The notes below the pieces were generated by a model that made no database searches, was not told the DNA's origin, and saw only the letters and a list, made by a program, of their open reading frames with translations. From the NCBI RefSeq assembly GCF_037042905.1, contig NC_087245.1:24924501-24988500 (forward strand): 64,000 nucleotides of DNA, in the 5' to 3' direction. The stretch comes from Lytechinus pictus (Eukaryota; Echinodermata; Echinoidea; Temnopleuroida; Toxopneustidae). Shown one piece after another: positions 1-11,539 of this stretch (position 1 is the first letter of the stretch; every line of letters starts with the position of its first letter). Both the position numbers and the translations under genes were made by a program.

Positions 1-2075
1 AACGGTTGGGCAACTTCGACAGGCCACCGTCACATACACGAACTTATTTTAAGAGATATAAAACAATGCCTTCTATATTTTTTTTTTTCAAGAGGAGAAT
101 GCAAAGAATATAAAAATATAGATATAAAAGTTGCTTTATTATACCAAAAAACGCAATTTGCCTTGCCGATGGTTTTAAAACACGATATTTTTTTATTTAA
201 AGTCGAAATGCGGAGAGGGGATGGGCCGGGGTAAATTCGGAGGGCTCCCGTGGGCGTAGGCTTAAATAAACAAAAAAAAAACTTTCTTCAGGAAACATGT
301 TGCCTGATGTCTCATAAATCTGTCTTTTCCAAGTCGATTATACAAGTCAAACTGGATTTGTGGCGGGAATGCAGGGGGGTGCAGTTTTGCCACCTCGGGG
401 TCTCCAAAAGATATATATTTTAATAAAGTTAAAATATGGATTGAGGTAGGATACATTCGTCATGATTCATGTGCCAGAGTTTCATTAAAGCAGTAACCTG
501 CAAAGCAATGTCTCCTGTAAATTTTCCAAGAGAAACAAATTAGAAACAAATAAAACAAAATTAATAGTGTTTTACCGATACCGAAATGCATTTTGTCCGT
601 ATGTATCATAGATTACGGTGTGGCAGACACACCAACAAAAGCGATACGAGAAGCCGATGGAAGCTATTGTGTTGAGATTGTGTTATCTCGAATGACATAC
701 CATTGATCGCTTTATTGTCCGATTCATGAGTGTGACTGTGACTTAGAGATTGTTTTGGTCTCGTTTTAGCGCAATATCACGTCATACATTTTGACATATT
801 TGCCCTCTTTCTAAGCAAATTATGACACTAATACTGTCATGAAGCATATCGATGTTTTCGCTAATATATTATCTTTCATGTAGAATGTTGACATTGTGTA
901 TTAGTTGCTGTTTTTTAAAAGCAGTTCAGGATTTATGAAAAAATACTCTGTTTTAAATTATAATTTGCATAATTTATGTAAATTAGGTAATAATAAACAA
1001 GGACATTCCAATTATTTTATGACAATTTTCTTCCCTTTCTTACCCTAAGTCTTTATTTCCAATTTTAGGGCAGTTCTGGTTAAAAATATATTCTGAAATA
1101 CTTATTTTTACTATATCGACATAATATGCAAATTTATGCAAATTACTTGCTTATTTGCATAGATACAGCGTGTCTCTTTGGATGAATCTTTTTCTTTTGA
1201 CTCAAGGAACATTTGTGCCAAGTGGGACATTTGTACTAAAAAATGCAGCGTTCAACCTCTTAACAAGTCTACTAACCTGTCTTTTTTAATTAACACATAT
1301 TATCATGCTTGAAATGTACAACACCCTCAGATAGAATGCAAAATAATGTTGATTTTAAAAAGCCTCTCTTGTTCTTTTCATAAATTGATTGACAACTATT
1401 TACATTCAAGAATTTCTGCTGGCGAGATCGAAGATGGCGAGAGAGGGGGGAGAGGGGGGGGCAGGGGGTCATCTACTCAGAATTAGCTGCAGAATGAATT
1501 CTTTCATTGAAAATTATTTTCAGATGCTTTTATTATTTGTTACCGTAATACTAGAGCAAAGGATGAAAGAATAAATACATGTCTAGGGAATTTTGAACGT
1601 GTATATAAAAGTAATATCCGTTTAATCTCGGGCCTTTCTCGGTCTCTCAAGTTTGAGACCAGGAATCATGTAAACACCAAAAACGCTCTTCGGCTCTTGA
1701 TGTTTACAAGTCAATACATGTTTTCATTATGCATTTAACATATCAAAGTTGATTTCCAAACCTCAGTATTATTTTTATCGAAAATGTCAAAATTCTCGAT
1801 TTTATTCCCACAGTGTATAAATGCTGTTTAACTTTAAGTCCATCACGCTAAAAACTAATTATTTAAGCTTTAAAAAGGATGTTAAACTGTTTTGAAGTTC
1901 TTTAAAAATAATTCACCAATTAAGAATTATATTAAATGTTTAAACAACTTGGGAGTTATGGGCTGAAACGTGCTATTTTTTTTACCATGCAGATTATTTC
2001 AAATTATAACAAAGTAACAAAAGTGGTATCAACTTGAAGGAATGTAATTTTCTTTCATATAAAGTATTTTCTTAC
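1..2075. other. Non-coding AT-rich DNA, nothing recognised
   Basis: I see no supported gene here. Open frames are short and contain homopolymers. There are AT-rich stretches with recurring ATGCAAAT-like words around 960-1160, a G-rich patch at 1440-1470 and a small inverted repeat (GGTCTC ... GAGACC) near 1640-1660. It may be intron or intergenic DNA of a gene lying to the right on the minus strand (see the candidate exon that follows). Confidence 0.5.
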
Positions 2076-2242
2076 TTAGATCGTCCAGCGTTCTCGATAC
2101 AGCCAGGATATAGGCAGCAGCTTGGCGCCCTCGACTTCTGATCTGGGCTGCTTCTTGCCAAGGTGGTTCTCCGCCGCTTTGAGTTTCAGTGTCTCCCTTC
2201 CAGCTATTTCGAAAGCCGACACCGTCTCCTCCTCCCCGCCTA
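2076..2242 (-). CDS. Candidate internal coding exon of an unidentified gene
   Basis: This 167-bp GC-richer island in AT-rich DNA is bounded on the minus strand by a CTAG acceptor and an AA|GTAAG donor. One frame is open through both splice sites and begins RRGGGDGVGFRNSWKGD. It ends in a helix-like, Ala-rich segment (GRQAAAYILAVSRTLDDL), entering in phase 2 and leaving in phase 1. A second frame (VGGEEETVSAFEIAG...) is also open but hits a stop exactly at the donor, so it could only be a terminal exon. I do not recognise the protein and find no partner exon, so this may be an isolated exon of a gene outside the window or a chance open frame. Confidence 0.35.
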
Positions 2243-2849
2243 CTAGATGACAAAACAAAATTAGGGCAGTATAGTGTTAAATCTCGCGTCTTAATATGAA
2301 TTAATATGATCTCGCTAAATGCTGACAATGCGGTGGTTTTTTTTTATGTCAAACCGTGAGTGAAATGAAAACCCCCTCTGTTGATTAGGCCTACGGCCTT
2401 CTCGTTAAAAAAATGGATTAGGCGTCTTTCTTACATCATATAATTAAATGTACTTTAAAATAAATTACAACCAATGGAATAAGCTTCACTATCTTTGTAT
2501 TTCAGTAGAAATGTAAATTAATCATATTGATTTTAATACAAGCTTGAAGAAATAAGTTTCATTATCTATCAAAGCAAAGGGATAAACCATTTGACCACAT
2601 CATCGCATAGGCTCTGAACATTAGCATGCCTCTGTTTAAAGTAACAAAAAGGTCATTAAAATTTAACTTTATGCCTTTAACAGTTTATAAAAATACATGA
2701 TTCAAATAATAATCTAACCTTTATTCTTACCTTTCTGATGACATTAAATATCTAAATCTGAAGGATGCTATTGATAAACGTGAAATCGTAGCCCCTCATT
2801 CGAACAAAATGCGATCTAATAATGATCTGTTAAAGCGCGGATGAATAAA
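2243..2849. other. Non-coding, nothing recognised
   Basis: AT-rich sequence with no open frame of note and no repeat that I can delimit. Confidence 0.5.
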
Positions 2850-4207
2850 TTTTCGCATCTTGGGTTAGCGGTGCATGCATCTGGCATAACAACAACGGCA
2901 TTCGCCATCGTAAAACTTTAATCCAAAACAGCCTTCCAATCTGTCAGTGGTGACTGGGGACGGATACAGGTTTATTCAAATGATGAGGGGGTGGCACAAG
3001 ACATTGCTGACCACCCCCTAGCCCCCCCCCCCAGAAAAAGGGGTTATCATGCTAATAAGTAATAATTTCCTTCTTATTTTAGGGACAGTTTTCAGCATCC
3101 CCCCCCCCCGATCCACCAATAGTAATCATGCATTGGGTAGTTTTAAAACACCGCAAGTATGAAAAGAGGGTATATAAGGATAAATTAATTATTGAAACGA
3201 AACTGTTATTATATTAACAGACATGTATGAATGTTGATAGACCAAAATCGAATACAAACTGAGACTATTAAAAACAAAGGACAAACGATTAATAATACAA
3301 TTCCATTTTAGTTAGATGGCTCTGATGAAAATTACATCAGTTTTCAACACACCTTCTTTTCCCAGTTACCAAGGTGATACCCTGCATGCCCCCACCCATA
3401 GACGTAGTCCATGCACTATTTTCTTTTCGGTGGATAAACTCGAATAAAGTAAAGCGGTCATTTGGCAGTCCGTCAGCCGAAGATTTGTTTGACGGCGAAA
3501 TATCTAATTCACCTGCATTTTATTTGTACTGGTCATTATCAGGGGAGTGGTTCATGAAAGAAAATAGCCAGTGATTTTCACTAACAAATTGACTCTGAGC
3601 CAATCGGATGCAACGATTTTGGTAGCTTATAACAATAGTCAGTTGCCGTTAGCATGGTAGACCAGATATACTCAATGACGCACTATAGCTTGTGGCAGGT
3701 GTCTTGCATTCTTATACGCCAAGATAATAGATGTTTATTTCACTTTAGCTTGCGCGATTAGACAATTAACTTGGATTCCTTGTTATGTAGATTTTTTAAA
3801 GTCACTTGCAATGAATGAACAGAGTATTAATCTGCGCATGAAAAAGGCACCATGTTATATTTAAACGGAACCAGTTTCATAAATTAATTTTGCACAGGTC
3901 TCCATTAACTGCGCCCCTCATACAGTTATCATGTCCCCCCCCCTGATTTTACCAAAGAATTTTTCATTGTGTTTACTCTCTTGCGGAAAATGTTCCCCTA
4001 TTGAATTAATTACCTGAAACTTCTTCCTCTAAATATTTATTTATATTCATACATTCATTGATAGCTGGATTGATTCGTCAATTTATGTGTTTCGTCATTT
4101 ATTCATAATTACTTTGTTGATTCATTGCTTGTCAGAAACATATGCAAATATTTTTTACTGATGCTTATCCGGCGTAGCAACAATAAATACAGTGTATTCT
4201 ATCCATT
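2850..4207. repeat. Tandem unit, copy 1 (shortened)
   Basis: Copy 1 of a long tandem repeat. Positions 2850-2897 look like the tail of a preceding, lost unit, and the copy proper starts at ATTCGCCATCG (about 2900). It shares with copies 2 and 3 the ordered landmarks CAGCCTTCCAAT, a C-tract followed by AGAAAAAGGGGTTATCATGC, TAGTTAGATGGCTCTGAT, GCATGCCCCCACCCATAGA and CAGCCGAAGATTTGTTTGAC. It lacks about 555 bp present in the other two at position ~3297, which is exactly the TU-like foldback segment. No protein is encoded convincingly. Confidence 0.8.
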
Positions 4208-4479
4208 TATAGAATAATAATAGCTGTATTTATGAAGCGCCTTTTGCCTGAGGATACAAAGCGCTGCTTTTATTACCCCGGCTGTAGCTCGAGCTACCAT
4301 CAACGGCGCTCAGTGCATGCAAGGAAATAATCCTGCCGGGTACCCATTCACCTCACCTGGGTCGAGTGCAGCACAGTGCGGATAAATCTCTTGCTGAAGG
4401 AAAACACGCCATGGTTAGGATTCGAACCCACGACCCTCTGTTTGAAAGGCGAGAGTCAGAACCACTAGACCACGATTCG
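4208..4479 (-). mobile_element. tRNA-derived SINE
   Basis: Read on the minus strand, the head resembles a tRNA gene. An A-box-like CGTGGTCTAGTGGTTCTG lies at 4457-4474 and a canonical B-box GGTTCGAATCC lies within 4415-4431. Next come a body with CATGGCGTG, a GGGTACCCGG-type core and a GCGCTTCATAAATAC tail with ATT repeats. The same body and tail recur at 26908-27130 and 27750-27897. It sits between tandem units 1 and 2. Confidence 0.8.
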
Positions 4480-6386
4480 CCATCGTCAAACGTTAATCCA
4501 ATAAACAGCCTTCCAATTGTGTCAGTGGTCACTGGGGCGGATTAAGGTTTATATAGAAATGATGAGGGGATGGCACAAGAAATTGCTGACCACCCCCTAG
4601 CTTCCCCCGGAAAAAATGGCTTATCATGCAAATAAGTAATAATTTCCTTCTTATTTTAAAAGGGACAGTTTTCAGCAGCACCCCCCCCCCCCATTCAGCA
4701 ATTGTAATCATGGTTATCACATTGGGCAGTTCTAAAACACCGCTAGCATGTAAAGAGGTTATATACGGATAAATTAATTATTGAAACGAAACTGTCATTA
4801 TAATAACAGACATGTATGAATATTGATAGACCAACATCGAATACAAACTGAGACTATTAAAAACAAAGGACAAACGATTCATAATACAATCGAGAGCGGG
4901 GAGAAGAATGCACATGGGGGTTTATTTTTAATTGGTCTAATGCCATTTCGTCCAATTACCCACTCGTGTACTGTCATTTGGTCTACCATCATTTCATCCA
5001 CTATCGACACGATCTAATTGCCATTTCGTCCACTCACAATTTCGTCTAATAACCTGTTGGTCCAATAACCATTTAGTCCATATACTATTTGGTCTAATTG
5101 GACTAAGTGTTAATTGGGCAAAATGAATGAAAATGAAATGGATATTAAACCAACTGATTATTATACGAAATGGTCATAGACGAACTGGTGATTGGACGAA
5201 ATTATGATTGGACCAAATAGTCGTTAGACGAAATGTTGATGGATGGAATGGCATTAAATTAAATGAAGGTAGACCATGTGATGAATGGATGAGTTGGTAA
5301 TAGACGAATTGGCAATTTACCCACATGGGGCGCGTCAAAACTGACCCCAGACAGAACGATGGTGGTGTTTGGTCAGTGTCATTTTATTGTTTTATTTCAC
5401 TATTTTCATAATCAAATTTGAGAAAATCAGTATTGTCTATAATATTCCATTTTAGTTAGATGGCTCTGATAGAAATTACATTAGTTTTCAACACACCTTC
5501 TCCCCCCACTTTTTTTGTCAATCCTTGAAAAAAAAAATTACCTAGGTGATATCCTGCATGCCCCCACCCATAGAGGTAGTCCATGCACTATTTTCTTTTC
5601 GGTGGATAAACTTGAATAAAGTAAAGCGGTCATTTGGCAGTCCGTCAGCCGAAGATTTGTTTGACGGCGAAATATCTAATTCACCTGCAATCTTGTGTAC
5701 TGGTCATAATCAGGGGAGTGGTTCATGAAACAAAATAGCCAGTGATTTTCACTAACAAATTGACTCTGAGCCAATGGGATGCAAGGATTTTGGTAGCTTA
5801 TAACAATAGTCAGTTGTCGTAGCATGGTAGACCAGATATACCCAATGACGCACTAGCTTGTGGCAGGTGTCTTGCATTCTTACGCCAAGATAATAGATGT
5901 TTATTTCACTTTAGCTTGCGCGATTAGACAATTAACTAGGTTTCCTTGTTACGTAGATTTTTTAAAGTCACTTGCAATGAATGAACAGAGTATTAATCTG
6001 TGCATGAAAAAGGCACCATGTTATATTTCAACGGAACCAGTTTCATAAATTAATTTTGCACAGGTCTCCATTAACTACGCCCCTCACACAGTTTTCATTC
6101 TCCCCCCCCCCCCTGATTTTACCAAAGATTTTTTTCATTGTGCTCACTCTCATGCGAAAAATGTTCCCCTATCAAATTAATTACCTGAAACTTCTTCCTC
6201 TAAATATTTATTTACATTCATACATTCATTAATAGCTGGATTGATTCGTCAATTTATTTGTTTCTTCATTTATTCATAATTACTTTTGTTGATTCATTGC
6301 TTGTCAGAATCATATGCAAATATTTTTAATTGATGCACATCTGGCATAGCAACAATAAATACAGTGTATGCTATCAATTTATACAG
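4479..6386. repeat. Tandem unit, copy 2 (full length, with foldback)
   Basis: Full unit of about 1.9 kb. It begins at the TTCGCCATCGTCAAACG landmark and ends with the same TAGCAACAATAAATACAGTG tail as copy 1, directly abutting copy 3. It contains the foldback segment 4891-5443. The similarity is high along the whole length, with scattered substitutions and small indels, implying segmental tandem duplication. Confidence 0.8.
4891..5443. mobile_element. TU-like foldback segment (core 4931-5321)
   Basis: The core is a large imperfect palindrome. The left half is a run of degenerate ~15-bp units of the type TTGGTCTAATGCCAT / TTCGTCCAATTACCC. The right half carries the complements (GACGAAATGGT..., GACGAATTGGCAATTTACC). 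The segment is precisely missing from the otherwise homologous position in tandem copy 1, where ACAAT runs straight into TCCATTTTAG. Known family context: sea urchin TU foldback transposons have inverted repeats whose outer domain is made of ~15-bp tandem repeats. Assignment to TU is inference. Confidence 0.65.
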
Positions 6387-7775
6387 CATTCGCCATCGTC
6401 AAACGTTAATCCAAACAGCCTTCCAATTGTGTCAGTGGTCACTGGGGCGGATTAAGGTTTCTTTGTCTCTGGCACGAGAAATTGCTGACCACCCCCTAGC
6501 TCCCCCAGAAAAAGGGGTTATCATGCAAATAAGTAATACTTTCCTTCTTATTTTAGGGACAGTTTCCAGCATCCCCCCCCCCCGATCCACCTATAGTAAC
6601 CATGCATTGGGTAGTTCTTAAACACCGCAAGCATGAAAAGAGGGTAAATAAGTATAAGTTAATTATTGAAACGAAACTGTCATAATTGATAGGCCAAAAT
6701 CGAATACAAACTGAGGTTATTAAAAACAAAGGATAAACGATTCATAATACGATAGAGAGCGGGGAGAAGGGTGCACATGAGGGGGGTATTTTCAATTGGT
6801 CTAATGCCAATTCGTCCAATTACCCACTCGTCTACTGTCATTTGGTCTACCATCAGTTCGTCCACTATAGACATGATCTAATTGCCATTTCATCCACTTA
6901 TCATTTCGTCTAATAACCTGTTGGTCCAATAACCATTTAGTCCATATACCATTTTGGTCTAATTGGACTAAGTGTTAATTGGGCAAAATGAATAAAAATA
7001 AAATGCATATTAGACCAACTGATTAATATGCAAAATATTCATAGACGAAGTGGTGATTAGACGAAATGATGATTGGACAAAATGGTCGTTAGACGAAATG
7101 TTGATGGATGGAATGGCATTAAACTAAATGAAGGTAGAACATGGGATGAGTGGACGAGTTGGTAATAGACGAATTGGCAATTTACCCACATGGGGAGCGT
7201 TAGAACTGACCCCAGACAGAACGACGCTGGTGTTTCGTCAGTGTCATTATATTGTTTTATTTCACTATTTTCATAATCTAATTTGAGAAAATCAGTATTG
7301 TCTATAACATTCCATTTTAGTTAGATGGCTCTGATGAAAATTACATCAGTTTTCAACACACCTTCTTCCCCCTTTTTTCAATCCTTGAAACCAAAAATTA
7401 CCCAGGTAATATCCTGCATGCCCCCAACCATAGACGTAGTCCATGCACTATTTTCTTTTCGCTGGATAAACTTGAATAAAAGTAAAACAGTTATTTGGCA
7501 GTCCGTCGGCCGAAGATTTGTTTGACGGCGAAGTATCTAATTCACGTGCATTTTATTTGTACTGGTCATTATCAGGGGAGTGGTTCATGAAAGAAAATAG
7601 CCAGTGATTTTCACTAACAAATTGACTCTGAGCCAATGGGATGCAACGATTTTGGTAGCTTATAACAATAGTCAGTTGCCGCTAGCATGGTAGACCAAAA
7701 TGACCAGACCAGTGGCACATGTGGCAGGTGTCTAGCATTCTTACGCCAAGATAATAGATGTTTATTTCACTTGAG
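6387..7775. repeat. Tandem unit, copy 3 (truncated right end)
   Basis: Starts at the same CATTCGCCATCG landmark and follows copy 2 through GTTTATTTCACTT..AGCTTGC near 7770, where similarity stops. It carries the foldback segment at the same relative position as copy 2, so the foldback was there before these two copies separated. Confidence 0.8.
6751..7306. mobile_element. TU-like foldback segment (core 6794-7187)
   Basis: Same palindromic arrangement of ~15-bp GTCTAAT / ATTAGAC units as the segment in copy 2, with independent substitutions. It is flanked by GAGAGCGGGGAGAAG on the left and TTTGAGAAAATCAGTATTG on the right, as in copy 2. Confidence 0.65.
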
Positions 7776-8647
7776 CTTGCACGAATGAAATAGCAATTCA
7801 ACTTGGATGGCTTATCCAAAACATGGAAAGCATAATGTGTACGTGGGAGAATGTCCTGATCTGACCAAGCAGCTAATCACACGCCCCTGACCCCAATAAT
7901 GTTTCTATGTTATGCGAGGGCAACTATAATATATAGAGTATCTATTTTTTTTCCTTTGTGGTCGAAACTTATTTTTGTGGGGAGGGCTTGAGTGATTTTT
8001 TTTTTTTGGGGGGGGCTTCAGCCCTATGCTTCAGCCCCCAAAGTTTTCCTCTTGAACCGCGCCTGGCGAGCGCGAATCGCGAGCGAAACATTCATTAAAA
8101 GGCTTGCTATTTGCAAATTATCCTCCTCCTCTAATTTTCGCCACTCCGATCATTCTTCCTCCTTTTCTTTTTTTTTCTTCCTCTTCTTTTCTTCATATTA
8201 TCCTCCCTTTTTCCCTTTTTTTCTACCTCCTCTTCCCTTTTTTTTTTTTTTTTTTAAGATTCCTCCTTTTTCTGCTTCGCCAATTGACGGGGGCGGCGCA
8301 GCAGCTGCTTCACCCTCCTTTATTTTACAATATGTTTCCCGCCCTGATCTATTGATTTTTGGACGAGAGAAGGCAATGGATTTGAGGCTATTAGATTCAC
8401 AATTTTGTTGGAAAAAAGATAGCAACTGATATTTCTCCTTTACTGGTAAATGCTAATATGGGTTCACCTCAATGGCCTTACCCAATATTGGTAGGAGGGC
8501 AGTTGCACCCTTTTTTTTTTGGCTGAAAACTATGGTGATTTATGTTAAGCGTCCACATTCCCGCTGCAAAAAAATCCTTGCACAGCCCAAAGTACCGTCG
8601 AAAGTTTGCATGATTAACCATTTTCCCTTGATAAGGTGGGCCCAGAT
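7776..8647. other. Non-coding, low-complexity pyrimidine-rich DNA
   Basis: Holds a pyrimidine-rich stretch (8150-8265) and T- and G-tracts near 7945-8020. A GCGAGCGCGAATCGCGAGCG motif at 8067-8086 resembles the internal GCGCTTCGCGC motifs of the hAT-like elements at 8648 and 32874. The long open frames across it are products of CT-rich composition and are not genes. Confidence 0.6.
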
Positions 8648-9708
8648 CAGGCGCGTAGCCAGGGGGGCGGTTGGGGTGGTCGCCCCCCCCCCCCAAAAAA
8701 AAAAAAAAAAAAAAAAAAACGCTCCCATAAAGAAAAAAATAAAAGGAGAAAAGGAGAAAAAGAAAAAGCGAAAGGAGAAAAGGGAAGAAAGGTATATATA
8801 GCTTTGTTGTCTTTTCCCTATTTTGGGGGTTAAAAGAATAAAAACTTAAACGAAACCTTCTTCTCTCTTTATACAAAAAATTTGCTTAATTGCCATTCCC
8901 TTTTGTTTCCCACACCTTTTTTTCTACTCCATTTTTCTCCTTCCCGGCTGTGGGAATCGTATATTCTTGCCAGAAATTATAAGGTATACATGGGTGTAAA
9001 GAGAATGACAAGTATTTTTTCAAATATTGCATTGACACAAAAATTTAGCTCTTCTTTTCGGAGCGGGTAAACATTTCCGTCACTCCCCGAGTCCCCAAAT
9101 GCTATTTCTTCCGCTTTTCAGCAAGTAATTTTTGTCAAAGTATCGGCTCAAAGGGGAGGCATTAAATTCGTGCCGTGCTATATGCAAAATTATGTACGAT
9201 ATTAAACTTTATGCTATATGGTTGCACATCTATGTCTTGTTTTGCGTCATTGATTTGAAATTTTGAATATCACTGAAGTTTCTTAATCAAAACGAAGCGC
9301 TTAATATGAGCGAAATTACACATTTTTTTCCCAAAATAAATCACAAAGGTTTCCGTGCTTCGCGAGCATGGGAAGGGAAAAGTCTCTCTTTCTCATTTGA
9401 GATCGTTTTTCTTCTCAATCGAGTTATATATAATCTAAGAAATATCAATATTAGAACAGTTTTGTTTTAATCTTAGCAAGTCAATATTCGAGTTGATAAG
9501 GGTACTAGAGACGCAAGAGACGCCTTCTTTTTATTTGAATTTGATGAGATATCGAAAACTTCGCGCTCCGCGCGGGAGGGGGGAAACTACCCCCCCTTCC
9601 TGCACCCCCCCCCCCCCCAGGGAGCGCGCTTCGCGCGCTCTTCAAGTGTTGGCACGCTTCGCGTGCACTTACCGCCCCCTCCAAAATTAAATCCTGGCTA
9701 CGCGGTTG
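8648..9708. mobile_element. Non-autonomous hAT-like element, about 1.06 kb
   Basis: The ends are inverted: CAGGCGCGTAGCCAGG on the left and CCTGGCTACGCGGTTG on the right. They are followed inward by G/C tracts (left GGGGGGCGG ... CCCCCCC then an A-tract; right CCCCCC near 9605). The flanking 8-mers GCCCAGAT (8640-8647) and GCCCCACT (9709-9716) match at five of eight positions, so a decayed 8-bp target duplication is possible. Internal palindromes CGCTCCGCGCG, GCGCGCTTCGCGCGC and CACGCTTCGCGTG resemble those in the 32874-34360 element. No transposase is visible. Confidence 0.6.
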
Positions 9709-10394
9709 GCCCCACTGATCTCTCCACTAACTGGATATGCGGGGAGGGTCCTTTGTTTTGAAGCCCGCGAGTTCTATTTTCCGCCATACCAGTTCCCCCA
9801 AAAGGAACGCGATCGCTCCACTAGCATTTGCATTGTGAGCGATATAGCTGTCTGTACACTGAAGGTCTCATTGCTTTTCATATAAAACTTCATATATTAA
9901 AGGTGCCAGAATTCGCAATTTTCTTGAAACCATGGTACTTTCCCAGTACATTTCGGAAACATAATTTTGAAGGGGTTGGTGTTTTTCTCACCTAAGGAAG
10001 AATGGATGAAATCCTTGACTTGTCTAGGGGTATTTTGGAGGTTTGCCACATAACATCTTAGGGATAGGGCGAGGACTTTCTAGGTTATGCAGGCTTATAA
10101 CACTGGGCTTGAAACCCCCTTTTATTTAAGTCCACCCCCCCCCCCAAAATAAATCAAACAAGCATATATAACACCAAAAAATTAATCGCTTAAGTAAAAC
10201 TGTAAAATATCATAACTTTCATATTTTACTTCTGATTTTGATTAAATTTTCAGCATTATTGTGGTTTTTTTTACTCTATTCAAATAATCTTTTCCATGAG
10301 GTGGACTCGCCCTTTAAGAGTGTCTCTCTCTCTCTCTCCCTCCGTCACATTGATCGACCCTCTTCAATTATCCTCTCCCCAGTTTGTTCATAGT
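9709..10394. other. Non-coding, with a decayed inverted-repeat element end
   Basis: 10170-10318 resembles the right half of the GGTCAAGTCCACC family (CATAACTTTC, TTTGATTAAATTTTCAGC, GTGGACTCGCCCTTTAA), ending near 10316. It is followed by a (CT)n tract at 10320-10340. No gene seen. Confidence 0.5.
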
Positions 10395-10750
10395 ATAGGC
10401 AGCGGAAGCGGGGGGGGGGGTCCTGTCCCCCCTAAATTTTAGGTGGGGGTCAGACCCCCCAAAATTTATGTTGATAACCTTTTTTGTTCTTTTTGCTTGT
10501 CAATTTTGTTTCCTGCATCCCCCCTAAATTAAGATGGACCCCCTAAAATTGTTGTGGTCCGCCCTAAAATTCTGGTTGATAACCTTTTTTTTTGCTTGTC
10601 AGATTATTTCTTTTGTTTTGCATCCCTCCCTAAATTTTGGGTTGATAACCTTTTTTTTTGCTTGTCAGAGTATTTTTCTTGCATCACCCCCCTAATTTTT
10701 TGGTTGATAACCCCCCCCCCTTTTTTTTTTGCTCCACCGAGACATTTTTT
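10395..10750. repeat. G-tract element with tandem TTGCTTGTCA modules
   Basis: Begins GCAGCGGAAGC followed by an oligo-G tract. At least three repeats of a ~75-bp module follow, each containing GTTGATAACC, an oligo-T run, TTGCTTGTCA and TGCAT(C)CCCCCTAAATT. The same module occurs in hAT-like elements at 19615, 25910 and 50594. The outer ends of this copy are not clear. Confidence 0.6.
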
Positions 10751-11458
10751 TCTTTGAAGACATTCATCATCTCAAAATAAGTTTTGTGAAATTTCTGAAA
10801 TCTGTAAATCCGTCTCTGTAGCCTAATGTCTTTTATGTACTTTTTTTTTAAATAAGTTCTTGGAAAAATAATTAGATCTATTGTTGACAGAGAAATATCA
10901 CAAATTCACATGCCACAAGTTACATTAGCCTCCTAAAGTCCTAGTCCTACCGTACATGTACGTACCTTTAGCTTGTAAATTTTATTGTCCTTTCCAAGGA
11001 AATTAACACAAATAAAAGATAAAATAATTTCCAGAATACCTTGTAGATCTAGTCCTTGACCGAAAAAATCAGTCTATTTCGGTCAGGATCTGTGCTTCAC
11101 AAAAAATCTATTTTTTTAAACTCCTCCGAAACGGCAGATTTTTCAGTCTTATAGTCAAGTTTCAGAATACAGGCTACACGGTCAGTATTTTCGTGTCTCG
11201 TGATATTCTTCTGTCCAAACATGACTGATAAACTCATAAAACTTGGTCACAGTTATGAATATTAATAAACTGAATATTTATTTGAATCATGGTTTAAATT
11301 CATCACGCTTCCAGAGAAATTACAACAATCGATAACCCCCCCCCCCCCTGGAGTTTTAAAGTTTTGGAAACCTGCTCTGGTAATTTAGAATTATTACACA
11401 TGTATTTGAGCACATGGGACTACATAAAGTCTACAACTAAGCAGTTCACCAGCTTGTC
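10751..11458. other. Non-coding, nothing recognised
   Basis: AT-rich DNA with a C-tract at 11336-11348. There is a pair of inverted GGTCAGGATCTG / CTTGACCGAAAAAATC-type words around 11055-11130, but no delimitable element or gene. Confidence 0.4.
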
Positions 11459-11539
11459 TTATCTGTGAAAAGTAACCCCTTTTTCTCTGTTTCCACGGTC
11501 GTCCCGATTAGTGCAATCATACGTGGCACAGGACGGCAT
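11459..11539 (-). pseudogene. THAP zinc-finger N-terminal exon (broken or isolated)
   Basis: The minus-strand frame starts with ATG at 11537-11539 and reads MPSCATYDCTNR...KGVTFHR. This matches the start of a THAP domain: the C-x4-C pair of the C2CH zinc finger followed by the GVTFHR strand. Known for the family: THAP domains are about 80-90 residues and bind DNA. They occur in host regulators and in P-element-type transposases. Here only about 26 residues are present. The frame then meets TAA where a donor would be expected: CACAG|ATAAG looks like CACAG|GTAAG with the first intron base changed to A. No continuation exon was found. It is probably a relic, of either a host gene or a transposon. 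Confidence 0.6.

Noticed and set aside
7992-8429. 145-codon frame on the plus strand
   Set aside because: Phe/Pro-rich translation of a pyrimidine tract; overlapping frames on both strands are equally open.
8472-8876. Lys-rich and Phe-rich frames on opposite strands
   Set aside because: Produced by A- and C-tracts at the left end of the 8648-9708 element.
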